Positions 50,259 through 63,500 of a stretch of DNA of 64,000 nucleotides are shown piece by piece. Each line of letters opens with the position of its first letter. The first letter of the stretch is position 1. The notes beneath the pieces were generated by a model. The model did no database searches and was not told where the DNA came from. It worked only from the letters and a program-made list of their open reading frames with translations. The translations under genes and the position numbers were made by a program. The stretch comes from Trachythela sp. YZ-2020 (Eukaryota > Cnidaria > Anthozoa > Malacalcyonacea > Clavulariidae), in NCBI GenBank assembly GCA_016169945.1, contig JADLSH010000318.1, positions 1,274,501 to 1,338,500 of the forward strand. Direction: 5' to 3'.

Positions 50259-53200
50259 TTATACCACAGTTTCAAACATAAGCGTAGGTCGTTTGCGTCG
50301 AAATGAGGCTCGCGGTGGTTCACTTTTCTTCTTGGTTCGTGGTGGTTTCCACTTGAGCGGCCGTAAACCATTGAGAATAACAGCAACTAAACCAACCAAG
50401 TCAGCTAGAACAGCCATCCACACTCGGACAAATCCAGTAAGCGCAACAACAACAAACACAAGCTTCAGTAGAACAGACATGATAATGTTTTCAAGGATAA
50501 TTCGACGACAGAAACGGCTTAGACAGATAATTTCAGGTACTTTGAGAACACTGTTGTTCATTAAGGCTACCCCTGCGGCTTCTACAGCAAGTGCGGACCC
50601 CCCAGCAGCCATTGCTATCCCGACATCCGATGCGGCCAGAGCTGGACCATCATTCACGCCATCACCGACCATGCCAACGATTTGATTCCGTTTCTAAAAT
50701 ATACATTGAAATAACGTTAGTATTCTGTTCTATATAGTACTACACTGTTATTACAAGAAGAAAGCTGACTTTTTATTATGGATATATCTAAAACTCTCCT
50801 AGAGATCCAGTAAGATCACATCCTTTATTGATCAGTGTTACTACCAAGGAAGAACCTACTAAACTAAATTTATACTGGATATCTATATAGTACTACACTG
50901 TTATTACAAGAAGAAAGCTGACTTTACTTATACTGGATATCTAAACTGTTCTCCCTAGAGATCCAGTAAGGATCATCCTTTATTGATCCAGTGTTACTAC
51001 AGGAGGAAACCTAAACTAAACTAACTTTATTTATACTGGATAGCTCTATCAGTTCTAAACTGTTCTCCCTAGAGGTCCAGTAAGGATCATCCTTTATTGA
51101 TCCAGTGTTACTACAGGAGGAAACCTAAACTAAACCAACTTTATTTATACTGGATAGCTCTATCAGTTCAAAACTGTTCACCCTAGCCCATCTTGGTTCA
51201 GTGTTACTACAGGAGAACTGGAGTACCTGGAGAAAACCTGCGGTGTTTGATAGAGTCAAACTGGAAGCATTCTTCTCACATGTGAGTGAGGTGAAACTAT
51301 AATCAGACAACTGTATATTACAGGAATCGAACCTCGGCCACACTGCATGCATGGGGGAAAGACACATGCACTAACCACTTGTTTGGACCACTAATTTTGG
51401 ACCGATCTTACCTTTCCAAAGCAACCAAATCTTCTCTGTCTTACTTCCTGTTCTTTAACATTCGTTATCCAGTTTAATTTATCGTCCGGCTTCATGTCAG
51501 ACATACATGAGTCCAGTTTTAACTCCTTCTGTACAGCATTCGCTGTCTGCTTTGCATCACCCGTCAACATACACAGATGTACTCCGAGGTCCTGTAGCCA
51601 CGAGAGCGCGGCACGTGACTCCCAGCGGATGATATCTGCCAATGAGATCATTAGTGCCAGTTCCCCATCAACACAAACGAAGATGACGGTCTTCGCATCA
51701 GTACAGAATGATATATAGGCAGCTTCACATTTTGGAGAAAGAGTGACCCCAAGTTTTTCAAGCAATGACCGGTTCCCAACTTGGACATCATGACCCTCAA
51801 TTTTTCCTGAAATACCCTGTCCTTCCATCGTGCAGAACTCGGACACGTCCGGCAGAACATTGGAATCGGCAACGAAATCGGAGACACATTCGCCAGTGAA
51901 TTCGTTCACGACAGCGGCCGCTAACGGATGGCTTGATTTACTTTCCAAAGCTGCTGCCCAGCGAAGGACATCGCTCTCGTCATAGTTATCTGCTGGGACC
52001 TGAAAAAGGTTTTGAATAGATTAGTTTTGATAAGATTTGTAGGATAACTATCACTAGGGAAACTACATTTCAAGCGAAGGCCCTTCGTCTGGAAGTTACA
52101 GTACGTGTTACCGGGCAGTATATGGTGGTCAACCACTTCAGAACTGACACTTATAGGAGCAAGAAAAGTGAACTACATCTCCAAGTTCTATTTATTTACA
52201 ACCAAATACAAGACTTCTACATATAATGAAAGGAATTAGCATTATTTTCGCACTGTGATAACTGCAGGTTGACCACCATCTGCTGCACGATTGTGCTTAA
52301 TAGTGAAATCTACATGTACAAACATACATACTTACCAGGTCAACGACCTGAAATTTCCCTTCCGTAAGAGTTCCAGTTTTATCAAATGCTAGTAAGTTCA
52401 ACTGTCCTAAAGCTTCAAGGTAGACCCCACCCTTGATAAGAGCTCCAAGACGAGCAGCACCGTTAATACCACAAATAACGACGGTGGGTGTGGCCATAAG
52501 AAGTGCACATGGACAGGCAGTCACTAGAACAATCAGAGCCCTTTCACCCCATGTTTTTGCTCGACCGTCGTAAGCTTCTACCCCAGCCAAACCCAAGAAC
52601 AAGGGGATCAAAAACACCAGAGCGGCTACAATAATCACAAGCGGTGTATAAAACTTGGCAAATTTGTTAACCATTATCTCCGTCGGAGAGACATTCATTT
52701 GTGCGTCTTCAACCATGGCGGAAATTTTGGAAATTGTCGACGAAGTCGAACTTGATGTTGTCTCGATTTCCAAGTAGCCATTTTGAATCACAGTTCCACT
52801 GTAAGCAGGAGATTCAAGGACTTTCTCGACCGGTGTGGCCTCCCCTGATATTGAACTTTCATCTACCGAGGCTCCGCCTTTCACAACTATACCATCCAGA
52901 GGGATTAGTTCGCCCTGGCGCACGGCAATTATGGAACCTAACGTGGGAATTAGAACGCATTTATTAGAACGCACTTAATAGAATGAAGGGTTCTAAATTG
53001 GTAGATTTGCGAGTCTTTGCACATAGTGTATTTAATTGATTGCATTAACTAGGCAGTTTTCAACATATTTCAAGACCACTATCTACGCCTAGAACTAACA
53101 GTTTGAAATTGAGACTAGTGAAAAGCTATCACACGAAGGACGTGTATTTCAAGATTACTAACTACGTTGAAATTTGAAAACCAATCCCTTAAAGTCGAGA

Positions 53201-56200
53201 CTAGTGAGAATCTATCATAAAGGAGGTGCATTTGAAGACTGCTACCTACGCTGAGAACCAACTGTTTGAAGTTAAGCCAAGCTAGAATCTACTACAAAGG
53301 ACGTGTATTTCAAGACGACTAACTACACTGAGAACAAGCTGAATGAAGTTATGCCTAGCTAGAATCTACTACAAAGAACATGTATTTCAAGACCACTGCC
53401 TAAACAGAGAACCAACCGTTTGAAAACAAGTTTACATTCTTACCTATAGGAACGTTTTCTATGGGGATACATTCCCCGGTACATGCCATGACTGCCTTGG
53501 AAGGCTTGGATAACATTAGGCTAGATATGGTCTTCTGTACACGATAGAAACAATATCTTTGCAGGAACCCCGCGAGTGTGAACACGAATACCACGGCTGC
53601 GCCTTCAATCCACTCCTGAATGACCAGCGTACCTATCACGGTGATAGTAATGAGAATGTTCAAATCGATCTCCAAATTTCGCATCGCATGATAGACTTTC
53701 TTAAGGACGGGTATAATTCCGAAGCATATTTCGACAATTGAAACCCACATATACCAAGAACTGGATGAGAATGAACCTCCTAAGGCAATTGCTACGAGCA
53801 CAGCCTGTACAGCAAGGTTTGCGAGACGGATCTTGAGTGATTTAGGCAGACCTGAATAGAAACAGATGCACGTGCTCAATATTACAATTCCAGTAACATT
53901 ATATTACAGTATATATAGTATTACAGTAACATTCAAAATGTGATTTGTTCTTGGATTACATTCATTCATTTAACCAGAATAATGAAACAGGTCAGTATTT
54001 GAATTTATCGTCAAAATACCTTTCTCTATCTCAGCTTCTGACCCAGTATCAACGATGGACACTCCGAGATGTCGTTTGTTTAAGGTGGTCATCAGCGTCG
54101 TAGGGGATACCAGTTCTGCAAAGTGTGTCACGTGAACAACCCGACCAATCACATTCACACGGATATTCTCGATTCCCTGTTTTGAAAAATAATTAAATGT
54201 AGAGTGCAAGTAGAAGTAACGGTAATTCATTTTATAGATTTTTTATATAGTTACCAAGTTTATTTATTACATCCGCCTGGAGGGTATGTTTTCACCTTAG
54301 TTACAGTTTATAATATATAGCTGGTGATAATGGCCGTAAGCCAAAGACAAATCGATCAAATTTTGGTTGAATGTGTATGAAAAATCGGATGAATATTGGA
54401 TGAGAAATGTAAAACATTGCCACGCTTCTCCGCGGGCTGACATGTAAAAACATCGGTTTAAATGCTGGTTCGTTTTGGTTTAAATGCTGGTTCGTTTTAT
54501 ATCATGTATTCGAAGTCGTTTATAGTGATTTTAAAACACCTCAAAATATGTTTACAAACTCGGCCATCGTCTTGTTTTTCGGTGTTTCAAATTAATATAA
54601 TAAACTCGTGTATAATATATTGTTAAAGGTGAAGTAATACGAGCGACAAAGTTGCTGCGACTTGCCACAAAATCTGCTTTCAACGAATGTTAATTGGAAA
54701 CGTTCACGCATAAGTTACAAAACGCGAGACAACGACATTCGTCACATTTCTACTTAAATACTTAACATGCGTTGAAATCAGTTTTTGTTGCAAGTTGCAG
54801 CAATTTTGTTGCTCTTAATACTTTGTTATTTTATTGTCAAATAATTAAGTTCAATAGTTATAATAACACTAACCTCAAATTTACGTAATTCATCATGGAC
54901 GATTTGGGCTTCTTTGGGACAGCACATGTTTTGTACTCTCAGTTTAGTCGTCCGTACCACCATCTCAGCCACGTCTACCTTCGATCCGTCAGACTTCATC
55001 AAAGGTTTAAGTTCCTCGTGTGAGCCATGGGGTGCATCCCCGCAATTTGGGTCTTCACAGCAGCTCTTGCGATCTGGAGAGTCGGGCTGTGGGGTGCCTT
55101 GACAACAAGAGTCGTTACCCTGGTGATTGTCGTCGTCATGGTTGTCACGGTGATGGTGGTCGTCATGGTGATCATCATGGTGATCGTGATGATGGTGGTC
55201 ATGATGGTGATTATGGTCATGATGGTCATGATGGTTATGGTGGTGGTCATGGTGAGGATGACCATGCCTGGCATGGTGGTATTCGTGTGCATGATGGTGA
55301 TCATGGCCGCGATGTGGGTCAAACAGCTGACCTTCACGTAGCTCTTGAGTAGACAACTTAAAACAACTGGGTCTTCGTTCGTTCAGAAGACTTCCCAACC
55401 TTGCTTCGGCCAGACTCTGACTTCGTCTCACTTTACGATAAGGCACGGGAGAAACATCAAAAGCGAAATTGGATTTTATTTCAAAATTTGGAGCTTTTGC
55501 AATCTTGGTGGGAGAGTTAGGACCGGAGGAAGGATTTGCCGGCAAACTGGTAGTACGAGATAATTGTTTCAGATCATTCACACGTGATTTAGCGCAGTGA
55601 TCCTTGCTTGCCTTCTCCGAACTCTTCTTGCAACTTTTGTCATCACAACAGGGTGGATGCTTGTGGGTTTCTTCACTCAAGGTCTTCCCCTCGCATTTTT
55701 TGTCTCCACAACAAGAATCCTCAGTGTGTGAATGCTTGTGGATGTCTTCACTAGAGGTATTTCCCCCACAAGTTTTATTCTCACAGCAACTTGCCTCAGA
55801 GGAATGCGAATGCTTTGCTTCGCTTAATTTCTCCGCCCCGCAGGCCTTATCATTACAACAGCTTCCCTCGGTCGATTTTGGATGTTGGTGGCTTTCTTTC
55901 CTTGACTTCTCTGCTCCGCATTTTTTGTCCCCACAGCAACTTTCCCCGGTGTGTTTTGAATGCTTGTGTGTTTCATCCTCAGAGGCTTTCACCCCGCAGC
56001 CCTTGTCATCGCAGCAACTGGCAGCATCACTTTTCTTCGGGTCTTTTTCAACCTTCTGTTCACCCTCCCCCCTGCATGAGTTGTCCTTACAACAGCTTTT
56101 AGCAGGAGTATGGTTATGCTGTTTCACATCTCCTGGGGGGTGGGAATTACATTTCTTTTGACAACTTTCATCAGCGCAGCAACTTTGGTTAGTTTTACCT

Positions 56201-56718
56201 TGCGTGCTCCCGCGATCTTTCCCAGCGGTTTTCGTACAGCTGACGTCATCACAACATTTGTCTTTATGACCGTGTGGAGCATGGGTACCACTTTCCTCAC
56301 CATGGCCATGTGGGGCATGCGTGGCAGTTTTGTCAACTTTTGAAGGATCCTTTTCGCAAACACCAGTTTGACAACAACTGTCTACTGTTGGCGAATCGCT
56401 CTTTTTCGAACCCTCTTGCTTCTTGATTGGGCTAATATCGTCTTTATTCCCTCCATTAACCATTTTCTCCGTGTCGTCAACATCAAGACGAGGCTCAATA
56501 GGCTTGACGTAATCGGCCAGTTCCTCCTTGGTTCGGCAAGGGCAAATTTTGAGGCGAGAGCTGTCAGGTATGCCTTTCAAATCTGGCTCACTGAACAGAA
56601 ATGGATTCTCGAATCCCACTCCAGCGGTAAAGTCCGCGTCTTTAGGCAACAGACACTCGCAATCGTTTGAGCAGTCGCATATGTCGTCAGGACAACAGCC
56701 AACCTTACATGCGGGCAT
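50259..56718 (-). CDS. P1B-type Zn/Cd ATPase with long Cys/His-rich N-terminus
   Basis: This is a predicted ATP-driven heavy-metal export pump. Exons in transcript order: 56718-54874, 54176-54020, 53851-53444, 52937-52336, 51999-51412, 50693-50259; all phases fit, giving about 1344 residues. Residues 1-560 carry 12 CCxxxxC motifs (first at 8-14, last at 553-559) spaced by His-rich linkers, and 471-532 is a His/Asp tract. A heavy-metal domain follows with CCPKE at 599-603, the CCxxE form typical of Zn/Cd pumps. The core has SGEATP (834-839), the membrane CPC (945-947), phosphorylated D989 in DKTGT, the HP pair at 1028-1029, TGDAKQT, and GDGVND (1210-1215). Near the end are membrane K1277 and D1298, but the usual DxG reads DLV. 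No selenocysteine or frameshift is needed. The metal is inferred from motifs. Confidence 0.94.
50730..51390. repeat. SINE with four tandem tail units in an ATPase intron
   Basis: Between ATPase exons 5 and 6, units of about 125 bases recur four times in direct order (starting near 50765, 50880, 51020 and 51140). Each holds ATACTGGATA, CTCCCTAGAGATCCAGTAAG-like sequence and CCAGTGTTACTACAGGAGG. The array leads into a family S SINE body and its tRNA-like head (minus strand, about 51320-51385). Confidence 0.85.
55130..55310 (-). repeat. Coding CAT/GAC triplet-rich tract in the ATPase
   Basis: This stretch of exon 1 encodes the His/Asp tract. On the plus strand it is a run of ATGGTGATC-like triplets. 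It also opens long spurious frames on the other strand and frames, which are shadows. Such runs often vary in length between individuals. Confidence 0.85.
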
Positions 56719-56852
56719 GATTCAGGCTTGCAGGTTAGGATTGTACTGTAGTTGGTTGGTTTAGAGAATTGGATTAAATAAAATGCTAGAAAAATAAACG
56801 TAATGGTTAAAGCCTGGCATAGTTTACAATTGGCGGGTTTTAGTAAGCGTTA

Positions 56853-57022
56853 AGGTACGTTCACACGTTGCGATTTGTCGGGCCGATTTCAGATGCACGT
56901 TAATGATTTTGAAAAATACGTGGCAAACGTCATCTGGTGACATCATCAACTGAAAATATTCGTCATTAACATTCAGCAAAACCTAAAATCTGCCCGACAA
57001 ATCGCTGTGTGTGAACGTACCT
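56853..57022. mobile_element. Harbinger-like MITE with TTA target duplication, nested in family P
   Basis: AGGTACGTTCACACGTTGCG at the left is matched inverted at the right. TTA flanks both ends (56850-56852 and 57023-57025). The host is a family P copy whose GGCGGGTTTTAGTAAGCGTT end precedes and whose GGCAGCAGATGG follows. Confidence 0.9.
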
Positions 57023-57239
57023 TTACAAGGCAGCAGATGGTTGTCAACTTCAGAAATGTTGACACTTATAGGAGCAAGAAAATTAAACTATATCTCTTAA
57101 TTCTAAAAATTTGCCTTCAAATACAATACTATATATAATGAAAATAATTAACATTATTTTCTGACTCTGATAACTGCAGGTTGACCACCATCTGTTGCAC
57201 GACAGTGCTTAGTGGAACCCACCTTTAAAGAGACCATTC

Positions 57240-57605
57240 AATGTATTTATTTATTTATTAAACGAATATTTATACAGGATAAATCACTTCAGTTCAATAG
57301 AGAGCTGTTATCAATGTGAGTCCTGTAAATATAGTAAGTAAAATATATAAAATTCCTAAATACACTGATGAAGCTAAAATATTAAAAATGTTAAAATATT
57401 AAAAATATCCTTTTAAAAGCTTATTAAACGAGTTATATAATCTTCTGCTTTTCGAATGTTTAAGGGCAAATCATTGTAAAGTTTCCCCCCCATATAGTAA
57501 AATGATCCTCTGCTGTATTCCAATCGGATTTTTGGTAGTTTCAGTTGGTATCCACCGTTTCGAGTTGACCTTTCATGTGCGTGTATCTCAAAGTAGTTCA
57601 TAAAA
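57240..57605 (-). mobile_element. 5'-truncated LINE remnant
   Basis: The minus strand encodes a 62-residue piece ending shortly before the 3' end, with KLPKIRLEYSRGSFYYMGGKLYNDLPLNIRKAE. This resembles the conserved C-terminal block of many non-LTR reverse transcriptase ORFs (…GAxLWNxLPxxIR…). It is followed by a tail of AATA repeats at about 57241-57262. The catalytic reverse transcriptase motifs are absent, so it is a dead fragment. Confidence 0.7.
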
Positions 57606-60364
57606 TTTGAGCAAATATTTCCATCTTGCGAGAAATGCTAACTAACAAACAAAACTATATATACCATATGATTAACCAACTCACCAACTACCACATAGCT
57701 AATCAGACAGCAAGTTAACTAACCTTTAGAAGCGCTCGCAGTTCGATGAGCCTGTGCCTGTATAAACCCGTTTTGCTACATTTATTGTCCCAGTGTAACC
57801 TTTCTTTTTTAACTTAACTCTTCTTTTTCTTTCTGTATATACTTTTCAATCCACCGATTAAAAGCACTGGCATAAGTGCTACAAAGCTACAGGCTGTGCA
57901 GACTATGCTGTATATTTACGAATGTTAGGTCATATACACACTGACAATGACCTGACAAGGAGTTCACATTTGGGGGTCTCCAATATATGGCTATTTCACA
58001 ATGCTATACCGGCATGAGTCTCACTCGTAAACATGTCTCGAATTTTCGCCGGTTCATTGCCAACCGTGTGAATATGGAAATGATTATGCACAGAATTTGC
58101 TAGCGAACCCTATCTTGCTACACGTGATGGGTACCACAAAGCACTATCGTACAACAGCTGGTTATTATTACCCGCAGTTATATATATCAGAGCGAGAAAA
58201 TGATGTTAATTCTACAGTAGTCTTGTATTTGGTGGCCACTAAATAGAATTGAGAGATGTAGTTTAATTTTCTTCCTCCTATAAGTGCCCGCATTTCTGAA
58301 TTTGACCACCATCTGCTGTTCTGTAACGTTTACCGTAACCCAGCAACATACCAGACAAGCCACAAGGACTTACTGAATCGATTCTATGAATAATAACCAC
58401 CACTACACCATTGAACCCAATGTTGACTTGCATCTATTGTTCAGATTTTTTACAGCTACTGAGTATCGAACTTTCTTACTCTGATAACTGCAGGTTGACT
58501 ACCACCTGCTGCACGATAGTGCTTAGTGAGAACCATCTATTATATTGCAGCTTTTGAAGATCGGTTTCATGTGTTTTGCTTTTATAACCCCATACTCATT
58601 GCAGTATTGACCAAGCATTTAAGTCTTATACACACACAAACTAACCATAATCGTGGTGCATGCATAAATAAACCCACCATGTCTATATCGTCATTGTTGC
58701 ATCTCAAAATAGTACACTGCGGACACATTGTAACACGAAATAGTACCAACGTTGTTGATATAAGCTTAAATACTTTTAAGCTGTTGTACACATTTAAGAT
58801 ACAGTTTTAATCGGAACTGAAGTTTTAATCGAACACTTTAAACCAGGCCTAGGTCGAACAAGGTCGAACACCCATGTAGATAAATGCAGGAAGTGAGACC
58901 TCGGGACCTGAGAAACATTTGCCTTAGCAACCAGATTGTGGAACATTTTCAATATATTTCACACATTCTGCACGAAAGAATCATCAGGGATCAGAGTTGC
59001 AAAACTCTAGAGTTGTCAAACAGTTCTCTATCTCCATTTTAATTGAGTCGGTGAAGTCTTCTTCACATCACACTTTCAACCTTCCTCCGGCTAGGAGTTT
59101 GCCCGCCTTTCGTGCCCGCTTTAACGCCTGCTACGCAGGTTAATACTTAGATTAATTTTGTTGAAAATTTTAAAACACGCACTAGGCAATATTGTAGGTA
59201 TGTTGAACATTTCAGTATAGGTTTGACTTCACGGGGATTGTACTAAACACTGAATAAGATCAATTACCGATCTTAAACGTGATTATTTCCTCTCACAGTA
59301 GGGTCTGAGTCTGTGTCTAAGTTGTGCAAGTCAAAGAGATTAGACCTAAACTGTCTCAGTGTGACTGTCTGCAGTGTAATTAGATCACACGAGTACTGGC
59401 GCCAATACACGTACAGTCATTAGTATAATTGTACATCATTGTATTATTAAATGCGTTAAGAAAATAGAAATATTCAAATGAATGCTATATTAAAACCACT
59501 TGTTTGGCAAGGCCTTCATAAAGTTACATAAACAAATACTTATCCAACAGACAAAAATACCAAGACACTTGCTTAGGCGTTCGGTTTCAGGCAGCAAAAT
59601 ACACACCTTGGGGTGGAATGGAAAAGGGGGCGAGAGGGTGGTGGGGGTGGGCATCAGGAGGGTGGTGGGGGTGGGCATCAGGAGGGTTTGTTCCTGTTTA
59701 AATTTTATGTCAAGAGGCATTCGGACACGACCTAACACATGCGCTATGTTTTAGGTCACTTGCATGGCCTGTGGATGAATTTTTTACACTCATTAACATA
59801 ATTTGCGAACCCTAAGTTACGCCGCAATTGCCAACTTAACACGTGTTGAATATGCGGGTACAATTAAGAGATTAATTGGAGAGGCATGTCACGCAAATTG
59901 CCGGTGCTTTTCTTTTAATTAAATTAAACTTGCGCAAGACGTATCGTAGAACCACATGTGTTTGTCATTGGAGGTCATATTTGACCCTGTAAGATCTAGA
60001 GCAATTTACTAGTATCAAGTGAAACATATATAGTTGTTTTCATCGAGGCCGACCTATTTCAAATTACCTATTGATATATTTCGTATTTGTAGATTTAATA
60101 TTGCTAACTTTGTTTGAAAGATAATATAAAGTAAATATATATGCTTATATTGCTAGCTTTGTTTGCAAGATCTTATGTAAATATATATATGAATAACATG
60201 ACATTGAAGATTAATACCTGCAGAAATTAACAATCTTGAACAAACACAACATACGTTTTCCTTTGATCAGACCAACTCCACAAAGTTTCTATACACCAAA
60301 CCACATATTAAGATTCAACCTTCCAGATTATTTGACAGCAACAAAGATATTTCTTTACACTCGT

Positions 60365-60500
60365 AATCTGTTAAAGGTGCACAATTTCAGATCTCCGGGT
60401 ATGTTAAATTAACTTGTTAAGGTGATAATCCTTATACTCGTAATCTGTTAAAGGTGCACAATATATTTCAGGTCTCCGGGGATGTTAAGGTGATAATCCT
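60365..60500. repeat. Two-copy direct repeat
   Basis: CTCGTAATCTGTTAAAGGTG is followed in both copies by a CTCCGGGGATGTTAA-like segment and GGTGATAATCC; copies start near 60361 and 60436. The first copy has an extra TTAACTTGTTAA insertion. Confidence 0.85.
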
Positions 60501-63500
60501 AGCAGTGTAGAGAACTTAAACGAACAAACTATATTTATACTAGATGGCTCTATCAGTTCTACACTGTACTCCCTAGAGGTCCAGTTAGGCCATCACTTGC
60601 CGAGTTAGTATTACTACAAGAGGAAACCTAAACTAAAGTAACCTCGTTTATACTGGGTAGTGGATAGCTGTTCTTACACTGTTCTTAATAAGGGGTGTAT
60701 TACTCAGAAAAAAAGCGTACGAGGATTTTTGGGAATTAAAAATCCCTGCGATATATCAATGTCAATGGATTTTGGGATTTAAAAAAATTTTCTGTGGATT
60801 TTAAAGGAGATTTTGGCTCGATTTTCAAGATTTTGATATGATTTTTGGGATTTGGAGAGGGATTTTGCGGATTTTGAAAGATATTTTGGGATTTTCAGGG
60901 ATTTTATGGCAACTTTAGGGATTTTATAGCAATCTTTTTGGATAAGCTAAAATGAAATAACACTTTCACGCATTTTGTGAATGCCTGAACTTAAATCTTA
61001 TGCATTTAATATGTAGTTGCCTCAAGTTGAAAATTTTTAGCTTGGCTGTTCGATGAATGTATAGACTTGATCGGTATTTTCGATTAGTACAACCGGCCCC
61101 AGTTGGTCCTGTGTTACTACAGGAGGAAACAGCCGGAGTACTCAGAGAACACTTGTGGTGTTTGGTAGAGTCAAACTAGCAGCATTTTCCCCACGTGTAA
61201 TTGAGGTGAAAGTAGCTACAATCAGACAACCGGTCACATCGGCAACCTCGTACAAAGGGCTTCTGGTGAAATTAGTGTCCCAAACACCCGGGTTAGATTA
61301 TATGTTCACGACCTATTTATTCCATGTGTTTAGGGTCAGCGCTTGTCTTCAGGTCAGAATGAAGTGTTCGCGTGCATACAAATAAGCATATACCACACCC
61401 ACAACATATCTTCAAATTCCCATCTTCGGTCAAAACAAACATAATCGTGACCATGTACACGCATGAACAAAACACGAGATATCCTCGTTTATTTTTTATC
61501 CTCAGTGCTGCTGACGTATCATCTAGACATGTACGTAGTTTCCTTGGGTTTATTAAATCAACAAAATTGTATGATTCGTCATATATGTTCATTCACTTCA
61601 TACTTGATGGTATTATTTACATCTAATCTTCATTTTTTATCGATTCGAGTTTCCTTATCTCATGACCTTTTATGGAAAAATAATCAATTTTTTATGGTCT
61701 TTGGTTGTTTAGGCTTACAGTCCATCACCCCGGAAGGCTTATACCAAGCATTGCAGCGATACCCTCTAGTGTTGCGTTTTATTAATAACAAAGTCAAAGC
61801 TTTTTTAATCTTTAATAATTCTTAATAAACGTCCATAAATTAACTCAATTTCGCGTCAAAATGGTTCATTTCAGAGTGTTGTATCATACACTCAAAGAAG
61901 TTTATTATCATATTTCAATAATTCACGAGCAAAGCCTTGGGATCAGCACCGTATCATTGACTCGAGACCACGGTAAACGTTCATAAATGAAGCCAACTTT
62001 CGCGTTGAATTTCTCGTTAAATCGTTCTCGGTTCATTTGAGAACGTATCGTATATTGACTCGAAATCGTTTTAGTGTTTCTAAAACACCTCGAATATGTT
62101 AAAAAAACACTCGCCAAACGCCTCGTTTTCAACACACTTGTCGTGTGTATTTCAACACAAATATAACCATCGAAAGTTTGCTTACCTTACAAAAAGATCA
62201 ATTCAGTAAAATTAAACCACTTCCAGCTGTACTACAGGTAGTATTCAAACACTGCCACTGGTGACTGGTCAACTACAAAATATGCAATTTAATTTCGCGG
62301 CCCGGCTCCAACAGCTAATTGACACTGCAGCTCTGAAAACATCAAAAGAGACAAAGGATAAGACAATTACTTGATGAATAGAAAGTTACGAAACATTAAT
62401 TCGCATGGTTAAGTTTCCTGATTAAAGCCGTCGGATTACACGACAGCACACAGAAGGGTCTCAAAGAGTGTAACTCTGTTACAGAATCACACAGCTTATA
62501 TGTAATTAGTCATTCCGCGTTAGCACAGAGACACTTTTCAAAAGCACAACAGGCGAAACTGACGTCCAACCTCGATACGTGCTATGCAAATTTTAAGTTA
62601 AAAAGCACCCTCAGTGGTAGCGCTGTATGCAATTCACTCTTAAGACAAACAAAAAAGAGTAATTAACGAAAATATCTCTGTTACTCACAGTTACTTTTGT
62701 GAGGGCTCCAGAGTTTAATATATAGAGATTATTCGTCCGTTCTAGCCTGCAATATTAGGGCGGGTATAACGAAAATTGGAAGTCACAAGAATTACCATAA
62801 TACCATTACTCATTAGTGCAATCACAAGGTCTTGGAACTTGATGGAATCACATCGAGATATCTTTTTCAGGTAGCTCATACACAAATCACGGTAGCTTAT
62901 TGTAGAATACTACCTACACTGAACCCCCACGTTTGAGATATATATTTTCAGGTTGTTCAGAAACAAACCAGAATAATACAAACTAGAATACTACCTACAC
63001 TGGAACCCCACTTAAGATCTATTGTATTTTTTCTGTCTAAGTTTATGCAAAAATGTGCTCTTTAATCGTAACGTGCGTGTTAAACTGAGGAGTTTCGTCA
63101 AAAAAACAATTTCAATGTTTTGGCTTAATTATCCCAGCCCGTGACTTGAACAATAGTTGATTCATATAGGGTGGTTTAGGTCCACGAAGGTAACGTTTAC
63201 TACGCATTATCATGCACCAGATGGTAATCACCAGGCGGTTATCAGAGTGAGAAAATAATGTTAATTCTTTTCATTATATGTAGTAGTCTTGCATTTGGTG
63301 GTAAACAATTAGAATTGAGAGATGTAGTTTAATTTTTTATTGTAGTTTTAAACCACCATCTGCCTGCCCTGTAACGCTTATTGAAACCCACCAATGTGCC
63401 TGCAGAATGCGCAGAAGAATTACTCATTTCTTGTACAAAAGATTTAAAACAAACAAACAAGTCAATCAGGGCGTATTATCGGTATTAATAACAAACACAT

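Noticed and set aside
55020..55352. Long plus-strand frames over the ATPase His tract
   Set aside because: They are shadows of the triplet-repeat coding tract and lack any domain of their own.
61372..61825. Overlapping plus-strand frames of 84 and 120 codons
   Set aside because: The composition is AT-driven, no domain is recognisable, and the neighbourhood is repeat.
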